From JAYOEY01 sp038116945 (GTDB lineage Bacteria; Pseudomonadota; Alphaproteobacteria; MPNO01; UBA2964), in assembly GCA_038116945.1 (NCBI GenBank), contig JAYOEY010000013.1, positions 1-64,000 of the forward strand: a stretch of DNA of 64,000 bases, in the 5' to 3' direction. The position numbers and the translations under genes were made by a program. This document shows positions 52,267-60,322 of this stretch, piece by piece. The stretch's first letter is position 1; each line of letters starts with the position of its first letter. Under the pieces are notes generated by a model. The model made no database searches, had not been told where the DNA came from, and saw only the letters and a program-made list of their open reading frames with translations.

Positions 52267-53292
52267 ATGCGACGCGGTATCGCCGCATTCTTCTGTATGG
52301 CCGTGACGGTCATGCTGCTCGCGGACGTTGCGCTTGGCGCGGACCTGTCGAACGCGATCCGGAAGCAGGATTTCGATCACCGAAAGGTCGCGGCCAGTCT
52401 GGCGGAATACAGGAAAGCCGCCCTCAAAGGGGATGTCGAAGCGCAATACATGCTCGGCAATTTCTATTTCTGGCCCAAACAGTGCTTCAAGGGAAGTTAC
52501 GCCAAGGCGGCCAAATGGTACCGCATGGCGGCGGATCAGGGTCATCTCGATTCGATGCACAAGCTCGCCTGGTTGCACAGGCATGCCACTACCCCTCCGC
52601 GGATCGGGATGGCCTTCGACTGGTGGAAGAAAGCCGCCGATCTCGGGTACGGAAAATCGATGTTTGCTCTCGGCAGGGGGTTCGAAAGAAGCTGGTGGAG
52701 TGAACGGCCCGATTTCGGGCGGGCGCTGGAATGGTACGGCCGCGCCGTCCGGGCAGGCTACGTCGAAGCCTATAACGATTTGGGCAATTATTATGCGTCC
52801 GGGCGCGGTGGCCTGAAGGATCATGAAAAAGCGGCCCAAATGTACCGAAAGGCGGCGGAAGCAGGTGACGGCCCGGCGCAGTACAATCTGGGCGTCGCCT
52901 ATGAGCTGGGGCGGGGCGTTCCGAAAAGTCTCGAAAAGGCGGCGGCATTGTACCGGCAGGCGGCGGAACAGGGCTATTACTGGCCCATGTTTCGTCTCGG
53001 CTATCTTTACGAAAGGGGATGGGGCGTGGAACAAAGCTACGGACACGCGGCCAAATGGTACCGGGAGTCTGCCATGCAGGGTTACGACGAGGCGCAGTAC
53101 GCCTATGGCCGCCTGCTCGAAATGGGGCGGGGCACGATAAGGAGCAAGCTCCTCGCGGCGCAGCAGTACGATCAGGCCGCCCGTCAGGGCCACAGGGGCG
53201 CCAGGGACAGCCTGGAGCGCGTGACAAAGAGCGAACCCGGAATCAAGCTTCCCGAGAATTATTCATCCGATACGAAGGCCTGCATGTCCTGA
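52267..53292 (+). CDS. Sel1-repeat protein, exported
   Basis: A 341-residue protein with a signal peptide (about 1-25, VMLLADVALGA) and about seven Sel1-like helical repeats. Typical units are AAKWYRMAADQGHLDSM, AAQMYRKAAEAGDGPAQYNLG, AAALYRQAAEQGYYWPMFRLG and AAKWYRESAMQGYDEAQYAYG. Such solenoids serve as protein-binding scaffolds. The ATG at 52252 is also in frame, but the one at 52267 has AAGGA at good spacing (GGGAAGGAAACCG). It is divergent from the dioxygenase-like gene and lies 132 bases upstream of a small HTH gene. Confidence 0.85.
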   Translation: MRRGIAAFFCMAVTVMLLADVALGADLSNAIRKQDFDHRKVAASLAEYRKAALKGDVEAQYMLGNFYFWPKQCFKGSYAKAAKWYRMAADQGHLDSMHKLAWLHRHATTPPRIGMAFDWWKKAADLGYGKSMFALGRGFERSWWSERPDFGRALEWYGRAVRAGYVEAYNDLGNYYASGRGGLKDHEKAAQMYRKAAEAGDGPAQYNLGVAYELGRGVPKSLEKAAALYRQAAEQGYYWPMFRLGYLYERGWGVEQSYGHAAKWYRESAMQGYDEAQYAYGRLLEMGRGTIRSKLLAAQQYDQAARQGHRGARDSLERVTKSEPGIKLPENYSSDTKACMS

Positions 53293-53424
53293 ATGCGGGG
53301 AGGAGGCTGCGCCTGCCTGCCTTGCCTGACGCATGTCGGAGAATCAGCGTCGGATCATTTGTCCGACACTCGACCTGATCCCCGAAGAAGGGAACGTCGA
53401 TTGCTTTCAGAGGGGGGATTGGGA

Positions 53425-53889
53425 ATGAAACTGAGAAATCCGAAAGACTTCGCAGCGCCGGTTACGGTAATTCGCAAGGCAATCGGCGAGCAGGAATGTG
53501 CGAACGCGGTCGGTCGATCCGCGTCCCTCGTGCGAAAATGGGCCGACCCCGATCATCCGGCCATACCCAACCTCGCCCAGGCGCTGTTGCTGGATGCAGC
53601 CTATATCGCGAACGGGCACGGCGACGGGCCTATCGGCAAGCTGTACGGAGATCTGTTGGGGAGATCCCTGTTGCAATCTGACGCCGGCGCGGCCGATGTC
53701 GTGCCGGCGGCGTTAATGGTGCAGGCGGTGGTGGGAGACCTGTCCGAACTGGTTCGCGAGTGCATTCGCGACGGCGCCCTCAGTCTTTCTCCGACGCAAC
53801 GCAACGAAATTCTGCATATTATCGACCGGCTCGAATCCGAAACGGACAGGCTCGAAGATGCCGTAGAGGCAAGCGGTCGCAGGCCCTAG
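53425..53889 (+). CDS. Small putative DNA-binding protein (phage-regulator-like HTH)
   Basis: A 154-residue protein. Residues 15-45 (VIRKAIGEQECANAVGRS, then VRKWADPDHPAIPN) form a plausible helix-turn-helix like phage Cro/CII-type regulators. The C-terminal half is helical (LSPTQRNEILHIIDRLESE). The start is the ATG at 53425 with AGGGGGGA upstream, and the frame continues upstream without sequence support. It overlaps the convergent FAD gene by four bases (shared CTAG). It may be a prophage remnant or a host regulator; no other phage gene is nearby. Confidence 0.6.
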   Translation: MKLRNPKDFAAPVTVIRKAIGEQECANAVGRSASLVRKWADPDHPAIPNLAQALLLDAAYIANGHGDGPIGKLYGDLLGRSLLQSDAGAADVVPAALMVQAVVGDLSELVRECIRDGALSLSPTQRNEILHIIDRLESETDRLEDAVEASGRRP

Positions 53890-55418
53890 ACCCACGCCTC
53901 CAGCTTCGCCGCTTCCTTGCCGGCGATCTGGCCGGTGACGAGGCATTCGGCGAGATTGCCGCCCGACATGTATAGATGCCCCCACGCGCTGCCCATTTCG
54001 CCGGCCGCGAACAGCCGCGGGATGGGCCGGTCCTCGACATCGATGATGCGCTGCCTTTCGTCATGCACCGGGCCGCCCTGCGTGTTCGAAACCACCGGCC
54101 AGACCTGCCCGGCGTAGAAGGGAGCGCGCTGGATCTTCATCATCGTGCCGGCGGGACGGCCGAAATCGACGTCATTCTTGGTCGCGCACAGCTCGTTCCA
54201 GCGGTCCATCGTCGCCTGCAGGGTGTCGGGATCGATATCGATCATCTTCGCCAGCTCGGGAATCGTGTCTGCCTTTTTGATCAGGCCTGACTCGATTTCC
54301 CGCATGTTGTCCTGGCTCCAGTCGTAATGCGCGTCGGGATCGTTGCGTGTCGGCGCACCGATGCGGTAACGCCGGCGACCCACCTCGTCGAAGATCACCC
54401 ACGAGGGGATGCGCGGGAAATCCTGCGTCACCGGGTCGAAATGCTCCATCGGCCGGTGCGAGGTATCCTGCATGTAGGGCGGGTCCTCGTTCATGTAGCG
54501 CTTGCCGAACTTGTCGACGACGATCCAGGTCATCTGAACCACGGCCGTCGCTTCGCGGCCGGGAATCCAGTCGGGCAGGCGCTTCATCCGGATCGCGTAA
54601 GGGTAGTCGGGGTGCTGAAACCCGTACGAGCCGTGGTAATGCCACATATGCCACAGCTTGGCGCCCAGCTCCTGCGCCATCACGATGCCGTCGCCGGTGT
54701 TCGACCCGTTGGTCGCGGCCAGCACCGGTTTCATCTGCCAGTATTGCAGCTTCATTTCTTCGTTGGCCTCGAACCCGCCGCAGCACAGCACGACAGCCTT
54801 CGATGCCTTGACCCGCCTTAGTCCGTCGGGACGCCGGACAACCGCGCCCAGCACCTCGCGCGAGCCGTCCGGATTGGCGATCAGCGTTTCGGCCGGGCTT
54901 TCCAGCCAGATATCGATGCCCCGGAGCGCGACATTGTCCTCCAGCGTCTTGAACACCTTGGCGCCGCCCGGCGCGCCGCGCACATGCGGGTAGTAGGTTG
55001 CCGGGTCGAAATTGGGAATTTCCTCGATCAGCGTCTGGTAGAAGGTGTCGTAGCCGTCGAACGGGTAGTTTGCGACCTTCTCGCGCGGGGTAATGATGCC
55101 GCCATTGGCTTCCACCAGCTTGCGCATGTAAGACTCGATCGACGCCATCCCGTCAGCCAGTGCGCGGTTGACCGCCGATGGCGTCCGCCCGCCATTGGTG
55201 GCTTCCAGATACTTGAACGCCTGATCGGCGTTGTGCGCCGACCGCATTGCCCCGTAGGAGCAGACCGAAATGCCGCCGGGATGTTTCATCTTGTCGATCA
55301 GCAGCACCTTCGAGCCGGCATCGTGCGCCTCGATTGCCGTGATGCCCCCGGCATAGCCGTACCCGACGACGATCACATCGTATTCGTCGTCAAACTGAAG
55401 CGCGGCGGAATCGGCCAT
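53886..55418 (-). CDS. FAD-dependent dehydrogenase/reductase (fumarate reductase or 3-ketosteroid dehydrogenase type)
   Basis: A 510-residue flavoprotein of the FAD_binding_2 family. The dinucleotide fold is at the N terminus (YDVIVVGYGYAGGITAIEA), then KVLLIDKMKHPGGISVCSYG. The C-terminal FAD part is RLFAAGEMGSAWGHLYMSGGNLAE. The capping domain is in between (about 250-390). The start is the ATG at 55416-55418; extra upstream codons lack family sequence. Relatives reduce or dehydrogenate unsaturated acids, ketosteroids or urocanate. Its context beside decarboxylases and oxygenases suggests a double-bond step of cluster C. Confidence 0.88.
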   Translation of the reverse strand: MADSAALQFDDEYDVIVVGYGYAGGITAIEAHDAGSKVLLIDKMKHPGGISVCSYGAMRSAHNADQAFKYLEATNGGRTPSAVNRALADGMASIESYMRKLVEANGGIITPREKVANYPFDGYDTFYQTLIEEIPNFDPATYYPHVRGAPGGAKVFKTLEDNVALRGIDIWLESPAETLIANPDGSREVLGAVVRRPDGLRRVKASKAVVLCCGGFEANEEMKLQYWQMKPVLAATNGSNTGDGIVMAQELGAKLWHMWHYHGSYGFQHPDYPYAIRMKRLPDWIPGREATAVVQMTWIVVDKFGKRYMNEDPPYMQDTSHRPMEHFDPVTQDFPRIPSWVIFDEVGRRRYRIGAPTRNDPDAHYDWSQDNMREIESGLIKKADTIPELAKMIDIDPDTLQATMDRWNELCATKNDVDFGRPAGTMMKIQRAPFYAGQVWPVVSNTQGGPVHDERQRIIDVEDRPIPRLFAAGEMGSAWGHLYMSGGNLAECLVTGQIAGKEAAKLEAWV

Positions 55419-55565
55419 CGAAAGAGTCTCCCATCCAGAGTTTTCGTTGGACGAAACCTTGCCCCGGAAGAGGCCGTCGCGCAACCGGGCGACGCCGTTT
55501 CGGTAGCGCGCCGCCGGGACGGTCTGTACGATGCGCGCCAGCAAAAAAAACACCGGGAGGCAAAC

Positions 55566-56621
55566 ATGAGCAAGATTTCGTCAGGCATTGGTTTCGTCGG
55601 GTGCGACCTGGTGCGGGCGCCGGCCGAAGGCGGCGGGCACGATCATCCGCACCGGCGCGAGGTGGCGATCAACGGTACCCGTATCCGTACTGTCGATATC
55701 CACGCCCATTGCGCGGTCCCGGAAGCCAAAGCGGTGCTCGGCCAGAAGGCCGGGCGCGAAGACCTGCTGATGAGCGACCTGGATACGCGTCTGGAGGCGA
55801 TGGACGCGCAGGGGCTCGATATCGCGGCGCTTTCCATCAACCCCTACTGGTACGCCGCCGGGCGCGATGAGTCCGCCGAGGTGATTCGCATCCAGAACGA
55901 AGCGCTTGCGGAAATCTGCGCGGCGACGCCCGACCGCTTCGTGGCCTTCGCGACCATCGCCCTGCAGCATCCCGACCTCGCGGTCGAGCAGATCCGCTAC
56001 GCGGTAAAGGAGCTTGGGCTGCGCGGCGTCAGCATCGGCTGTTCGGTCGAGGGAGAGGAGCTGGCAAACGACAGATTCCACCCCGTCTGGCGGGTATGCG
56101 AAGAGCTGGACCTGCTGGTCTTCATGCACCCGCAAGGTACGCGCGAGCTGCAGGCCAGCGGACGGCTGGCGGGCTCTGGCGCGCTCGGCAACACGATCGG
56201 CAATCCGCTGGAAACCACCATCGCTCTGTCGCATCTGATCTTCGAGGGCACGCTGGATTCGTTCCCAGGTCTCAAGATCTGTTCGGTGCATGGCGGGGGA
56301 TATTTCGCGTCCTACGCCCACCGTTCCGACGTGGTGTGCAGCACCGGCTGGCATAACGCCGACCCGAAGAACAAAAAGCCGCCGACGTCCTATTTGCGCG
56401 ACGGGCAGCTCTATTTCGACTCGCTGGTGTTCACGCCCGAAGCGCTGCGCCATCTGGCGGCGGAAACCGGCCCGGACAGGATCATGATCGGCACCGACTA
56501 CCCGTTCGGCTGGACCGACAGCGAGGTCGACCTGGTGATGAATACGCCGGAACTGTCGGACGACGACCGTATCGCCATTCTCGGCGGGACGGCGGCGAAG
56601 CTGCTGGGCCTGGACGGGTGA
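55566..56621 (+). CDS. Amidohydrolase-family protein, ACMSD/gamma-resorcylate decarboxylase-like
   Basis: A 351-residue TIM-barrel protein. The metal motif is TVDIHAHCAV (His-x-His), with His in VFMHPQGTRE, His in CSVHGGGYFAS and the Asp in MIGTDYPFGWTD. The family includes 2-amino-3-carboxymuconate-6-semialdehyde decarboxylase. The ATG at 55566 has GGGAGG upstream; the open frame upstream overlaps the divergent FAD gene and is not coding. About 35 residues before the HxH motif, with GGGHDHPHRRE, are longer than usual and may bind metal. Confidence 0.86.
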   Translation: MSKISSGIGFVGCDLVRAPAEGGGHDHPHRREVAINGTRIRTVDIHAHCAVPEAKAVLGQKAGREDLLMSDLDTRLEAMDAQGLDIAALSINPYWYAAGRDESAEVIRIQNEALAEICAATPDRFVAFATIALQHPDLAVEQIRYAVKELGLRGVSIGCSVEGEELANDRFHPVWRVCEELDLLVFMHPQGTRELQASGRLAGSGALGNTIGNPLETTIALSHLIFEGTLDSFPGLKICSVHGGGYFASYAHRSDVVCSTGWHNADPKNKKPPTSYLRDGQLYFDSLVFTPEALRHLAAETGPDRIMIGTDYPFGWTDSEVDLVMNTPELSDDDRIAILGGTAAKLLGLDG

Positions 56622-56626
56622 CGCCA

Positions 56627-56655
56627 GCGGCCTGAAATCCCGGCGGCCTGAAATC
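56627..56655. repeat. 13-base direct repeat after the ACMSD-like gene
   Basis: GCGGCCTGAAATC occurs at 56627-56639 and again at 56643-56655, a 16-base period. It lies in the 97-base convergent gap between the amidohydrolase and oxygenase genes. It looks like a short duplication; there is no hairpin. Confidence 0.75.
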
Positions 56656-56718
56656 AGAGCCGACCTCCGGGCATCTCCACTGAACCAGGCGGAAGTTCCG
56701 GTCCCTGCGCCCGGCCCG

Positions 56719-57678
56719 TCAGGCCTGTTGCGTCTGCGGCCGGCTTTCGCGGTAGCGCTGCATGGAATGTTCGCCGGCCGTGCAGGGTGGAAATTTCGGC
56801 GTTTCACCCGGCGCGCGGCAGGTCGGCAGGCATTCGACCGGCGTATCGTAGGCCTGGTTGTAGAACAGCACGATCGAATGGCGATTGCGGCCCGACCGGT
56901 TGTTCATCACCCGGTGCAGGCTGGAATGGTAGAGGCCGTTGGTCCAGCGGTGCAGCAAATCGCCGAGATTGACGAGGAAACTGCCCGGCACCGGTTCGGC
57001 CCGCACCCATTCGCCCGACGCGGTCTCGACCTCCAGCCCGCCCAGGCTGTCCTGTGCCAGCAGCGTGATCCAGCCCCAGTCGGTATGGGCGCCGGCGCCG
57101 ATCTGGTTGAATTCCGCGTCGTTCGGCTGCGGCGGATAGCGCAGGATGCGGAGCGGCGAACGTTGCTGCGAAAACGTGCCGTCGAAATGGTGGAAATCGA
57201 GATCGAGCGACAGCGCGATCAGCCTGGAAACATGCAGCCCGAGCCCGTCCAGCGCGTCGTAATAGGCCCTGAGATCGTCTTCGAATCCGGCCAGGTTCGA
57301 CGGCCAGCGGTTGGGCTTGTAGCCGGGCGTCCCGGGTTCGCCCGAGCCGCAGAAATTAAACGATTCCTTGATGTCGGGGGGAGACGCGTTGTCGAGACGC
57401 TGGGTCTCGGTGGGCTCGTAGCCGTTTGAATCGCCTTCCTTTGCGGCTTCCATCTTGCGGTCGCAGGGCAGGTCGAAAAACCGGTTCGCGGCGGCGAAGG
57501 CGCCGTCGACCAGGGCCGGATCGACCCCGTGATTGATAACGTAGAAAAAGCCGGTATCGCGGCAGGCCCTGCGGATTTCGCCGGCCACCGCGGCCCTTCC
57601 GGCCTTGCCGTCGAAGCTCGGCGCAAGATCGATAATCGGCAGCATGTCCGCGGAATTCGGTGCGGAATAGACGATCAT
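56719..57678 (-). CDS. Isopenicillin-N-synthase-like Fe(II)/2-oxoglutarate oxygenase
   Basis: A 319-residue oxygenase of the IPNS/plant 2-OG family. The N-terminal DIOX_N region opens with LPIIDLAPSFDG and GFFYVINHGVDPALV. The iron triad is His198 and Asp200 in AHTDWGW and His255 in YHSSLHRVMNN, and the 2-oxoglutarate anchor is Arg266-x-Ser268. All catalytic residues are present. A second ATG at residue 12 is possible. It lies 15 bases after the TIM-barrel gene on the same strand, so the pair is probably an operon. The substrate is unknown. Confidence 0.92.
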   Translation of the reverse strand: MIVYSAPNSADMLPIIDLAPSFDGKAGRAAVAGEIRRACRDTGFFYVINHGVDPALVDGAFAAANRFFDLPCDRKMEAAKEGDSNGYEPTETQRLDNASPPDIKESFNFCGSGEPGTPGYKPNRWPSNLAGFEDDLRAYYDALDGLGLHVSRLIALSLDLDFHHFDGTFSQQRSPLRILRYPPQPNDAEFNQIGAGAHTDWGWITLLAQDSLGGLEVETASGEWVRAEPVPGSFLVNLGDLLHRWTNGLYHSSLHRVMNNRSGRNRHSIVLFYNQAYDTPVECLPTCRAPGETPKFPPCTAGEHSMQRYRESRPQTQQA

Positions 57679-57693
57679 GTATGCCTCCTTTTC

Positions 57694-58701
57694 TCAGAGC
57701 GTGAGCGGCATGCCCGCCGCCTGCATCGCCGCAAGCCGCGCCCGCGTCTCGCGGATCCAGCGCGCGCAGGCCGCGTTCTGCTCCAGCAGCGAAAACCCCG
57801 CGCCCATGCCGTAATCCGACGTACCGATCATCTCCGTGATGGCGAACCGCAGCGGGCTTTCCGCATGGGTCAGATGATAGCGCATGATGCGGCGGAACGC
57901 TTCCTTGCAGACCTCGAGCCGCCAGGCCTCCCAGGGCGCGTGCCATTCTCCCGGTGCCGGCCGTTCGAACGGGTACATGATGCCGCGCGGCATCGTTCCG
58001 TCCGGGTTTTTTCCCCAGATGTTGCGCGGGTTGTTCGGCACGACGGGCCGGAACTGCGCGAAGCTGACCGCGTTGAGCGCCAGCCACTCGGCAAGAAGGC
58101 AGTCATCGTCGAACGGATCCAGAATGACCCTGCCTGCCGCAACGTCTTCGCGCACGTCCGAAATGTCCTGCTGTTCCGGATTGTCGATCTTGAAGACGAC
58201 ATGGCTGTAATCGATGGTCAGCCCGAACGCGGCCCCCGCCGCCCGCACCCGTTCGACCACGGGCGTAACGCGCCTGTACTTCTCGCTCCAGCAATCGACA
58301 TGAAGCTCGAAAGCGAGCGCGACGCCCACCCGGTCGCCGGCCTCCGCCATGCGGAGATAGGTCGATACGATCTCTTCGTTCGTGAGTTCGTGCCCGTCTG
58401 CGCCGTATGTGTTGAGCATGACGTTGACGAGTTTTACCCCCGCCCGTGCCGCGTCCTCCATGCAGCCGGTCAGACGGTCGTCGTTGACGCCGAGCCGGTG
58501 GATGACGTTGCCGGTCAGCATCGGCAGGCCGGTCCTCTCCGACGCCGCGACGCAGTCCGCCAGCAGGCCGGCGGGCGGCAGCCAGTGCATGTAATCGAAC
58601 GCGCCGGTGTTCCGCACCCGCTCGAACCGTTCCAGAGGCGGGATGTCCTCGCCCGGCTGGAGGAAATTGTAGGTGCAGCCTATGGGAAATTCGCCGCTCA
58701 T
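57694..58701 (-). CDS. Xylose-isomerase-like TIM barrel protein (AP endonuclease 2 family)
   Basis: A 335-residue barrel protein of the sugar isomerase/epimerase group. The start is the ATG at 58699-58701 (MSGEFPIGCTYNF). Barrel strands with acidic or His residues occur in KLVNVMLNTYGADGHE, VALAFELHVDCWSE and LTIDYSHVVFK, which may hold the metal. Other blocks are VILDPFDDD and ITEMIGTSDYG. The metal ligands cannot be assigned with certainty. It precedes the IPNS-like gene by 15 bases, so the two may act in sequence. Likely roles are sugar or hydroxy-acid isomerisation. Confidence 0.72.
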   Translation of the reverse strand: MSGEFPIGCTYNFLQPGEDIPPLERFERVRNTGAFDYMHWLPPAGLLADCVAASERTGLPMLTGNVIHRLGVNDDRLTGCMEDAARAGVKLVNVMLNTYGADGHELTNEEIVSTYLRMAEAGDRVGVALAFELHVDCWSEKYRRVTPVVERVRAAGAAFGLTIDYSHVVFKIDNPEQQDISDVREDVAAGRVILDPFDDDCLLAEWLALNAVSFAQFRPVVPNNPRNIWGKNPDGTMPRGIMYPFERPAPGEWHAPWEAWRLEVCKEAFRRIMRYHLTHAESPLRFAITEMIGTSDYGMGAGFSLLEQNAACARWIRETRARLAAMQAAGMPLTL

Positions 58702-58824
58702 CGGGACTCCTTGAAAGCGCTGCGGCAAGCGTGATCCCGGCGAATATCGCTGTCAACGCCGCTCGCGCTTGCCTGATCCCGCCGCCGGAGGCAACATGGG
58801 CCAAATATCTTCAGGGAGAAATAA

Positions 58825-60303
58825 ATGGACTCGGCATCTGGCAGCAATATCGCCGGCAACATCGCCTATGACGATCTTCGCGAGTGGCTTGAACTCGCCG
58901 ACCGGCTGGGAGAGGTCGAATATATCAAGGGCGCGACCTGGGAAGAGGATATCGGGCTCGCTGCCGAGGCGGTACTGCGCGAGGAGAACGGTCCCTGCGT
59001 CGTGTTCGACGACGTGCCGGGCTGTCCCAAGGGCTTCCGGCTGCTGATGAACATGTTCGCCGGCACGCGCCGCAACATGACGCTCGGTTTTCCCGATCAT
59101 CTGACCAAGTGGGAGCTCAGCAACTCGTATCGCGAATCCTTTCTGGTCGATCAGCAGATCATCCCGCACGAGATCGTCGATGACGGGCCGGTGTTCGAGA
59201 ATGTCATGACCGGCGACGATATCGACGTCACCAAGTTTCCCGCCCCGGTCTGGCACGAGAATGACGGCGGCCGCTATATCGGCACCGGAACCTATTCGGT
59301 GACCCGCGATCCCGACGACGGCTGGCTCAATGCCGGGGCCTACCGGGCGCAGGTGCATGGGCCCAAGGAAGTCGGCTTCCTGACGGCGCGCGGCCATCAC
59401 GGCTATATCCACCGCGAGAAATACCGCGACCGGGGCGAAAAGATGCCGGTCTGCATGGTGCTGGGCGGCGATCCCCTGTCGTTCTATTTCGGCGGCACCG
59501 AAGCGCCGCTCGGGACGTTCGAGCTCGACATGGTGGGCGGGTTGCGCCGCAAGCCGATGAAGCTGGTCAAGGGCCGGGTCACGGGGCTGCCGTTCCCCGC
59601 CAACGCGGAGGTCGTGCTCGAGGGCTGGGTCGATCCCAACGACACGCACGAGGAAGGCCCGTTCGGCGAATGGACCGGCCATTACGCGGGCGGGGTGGAC
59701 AATCATCCCGTGCTGCGGATCGAGGCGATCTATCACCGCAACGATCCGATCATCCTAGGCGTGCCGCCGATGGGGCAGGGGCCGGACGAGCTGGCGCGCT
59801 ACCGCGCGGTGATGCGGTCGGCGATGCTCAAGCAGAACATCATGGATGCCGGCGTGCCCGACGTGCACCAGGTCTGGTGCCACGAAACCGGCGGCTCGCG
59901 CATGCTGCACGGCGTATCGATCAGGCAGCGCTATGCCGGTCATTCCCGCCAGGCGGGCCAGATCGCGGCCCAGTGCCGGGCGGCGGCCTACGCGTCGAAA
60001 TACGTGATCGTGGTGGATGACGATGTCGACGTAACGAAGCTCGACCAGCTTATCTGGGCCATGATGGTGCGAACCGATCCCAAGGAATCGATCGATTTCA
60101 TCACCGGCTCGTGGGACAGCCCGGCCGATCCGATGCTGACGCCCGAGAAGCGTGCGGCGGGCGACATGACCCACTCCTGCGCCGTCATCGATGCCTGCCG
60201 CCCGTTCCACTGGAAGGACGAATTCCCCATGGCGAACGCGGCCAGCCCCGAGGTCGCCGCCAAGGCGGAGGAGAAGTACGGCTGGCTGATGAAGGGTCGA
60301 TGA
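58825..60303 (+). CDS. UbiD-family prenylated-FMN (de)carboxylase, cluster C
   Basis: A 492-residue UbiD-family enzyme, only distantly like the one at 26617. The conserved sites are WLNAGAYRAQ (Asn, Tyr and Arg of N-x-G-x-Y-R), the His of ARGHHGYIH, Glu in VVLEGWVDP and the acid pair of HEEGPFGEWTGHY. The C-terminal VVDDDVDVTKLDQLIWAMMVRTDP is typical. The ATG at 58825 begins MDSASGSNIAG, with AGGGAGAAATAA upstream. A CoA ligase starts 19 bases downstream, so decarboxylation and CoA activation are probably linked, or the ligase acts on the product. UbiX is not in the window. Confidence 0.9.
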   Translation: MDSASGSNIAGNIAYDDLREWLELADRLGEVEYIKGATWEEDIGLAAEAVLREENGPCVVFDDVPGCPKGFRLLMNMFAGTRRNMTLGFPDHLTKWELSNSYRESFLVDQQIIPHEIVDDGPVFENVMTGDDIDVTKFPAPVWHENDGGRYIGTGTYSVTRDPDDGWLNAGAYRAQVHGPKEVGFLTARGHHGYIHREKYRDRGEKMPVCMVLGGDPLSFYFGGTEAPLGTFELDMVGGLRRKPMKLVKGRVTGLPFPANAEVVLEGWVDPNDTHEEGPFGEWTGHYAGGVDNHPVLRIEAIYHRNDPIILGVPPMGQGPDELARYRAVMRSAMLKQNIMDAGVPDVHQVWCHETGGSRMLHGVSIRQRYAGHSRQAGQIAAQCRAAAYASKYVIVVDDDVDVTKLDQLIWAMMVRTDPKESIDFITGSWDSPADPMLTPEKRAAGDMTHSCAVIDACRPFHWKDEFPMANAASPEVAAKAEEKYGWLMKGR

Positions 60304-60322
60304 TCCGCCGCCGGTTCGACGC

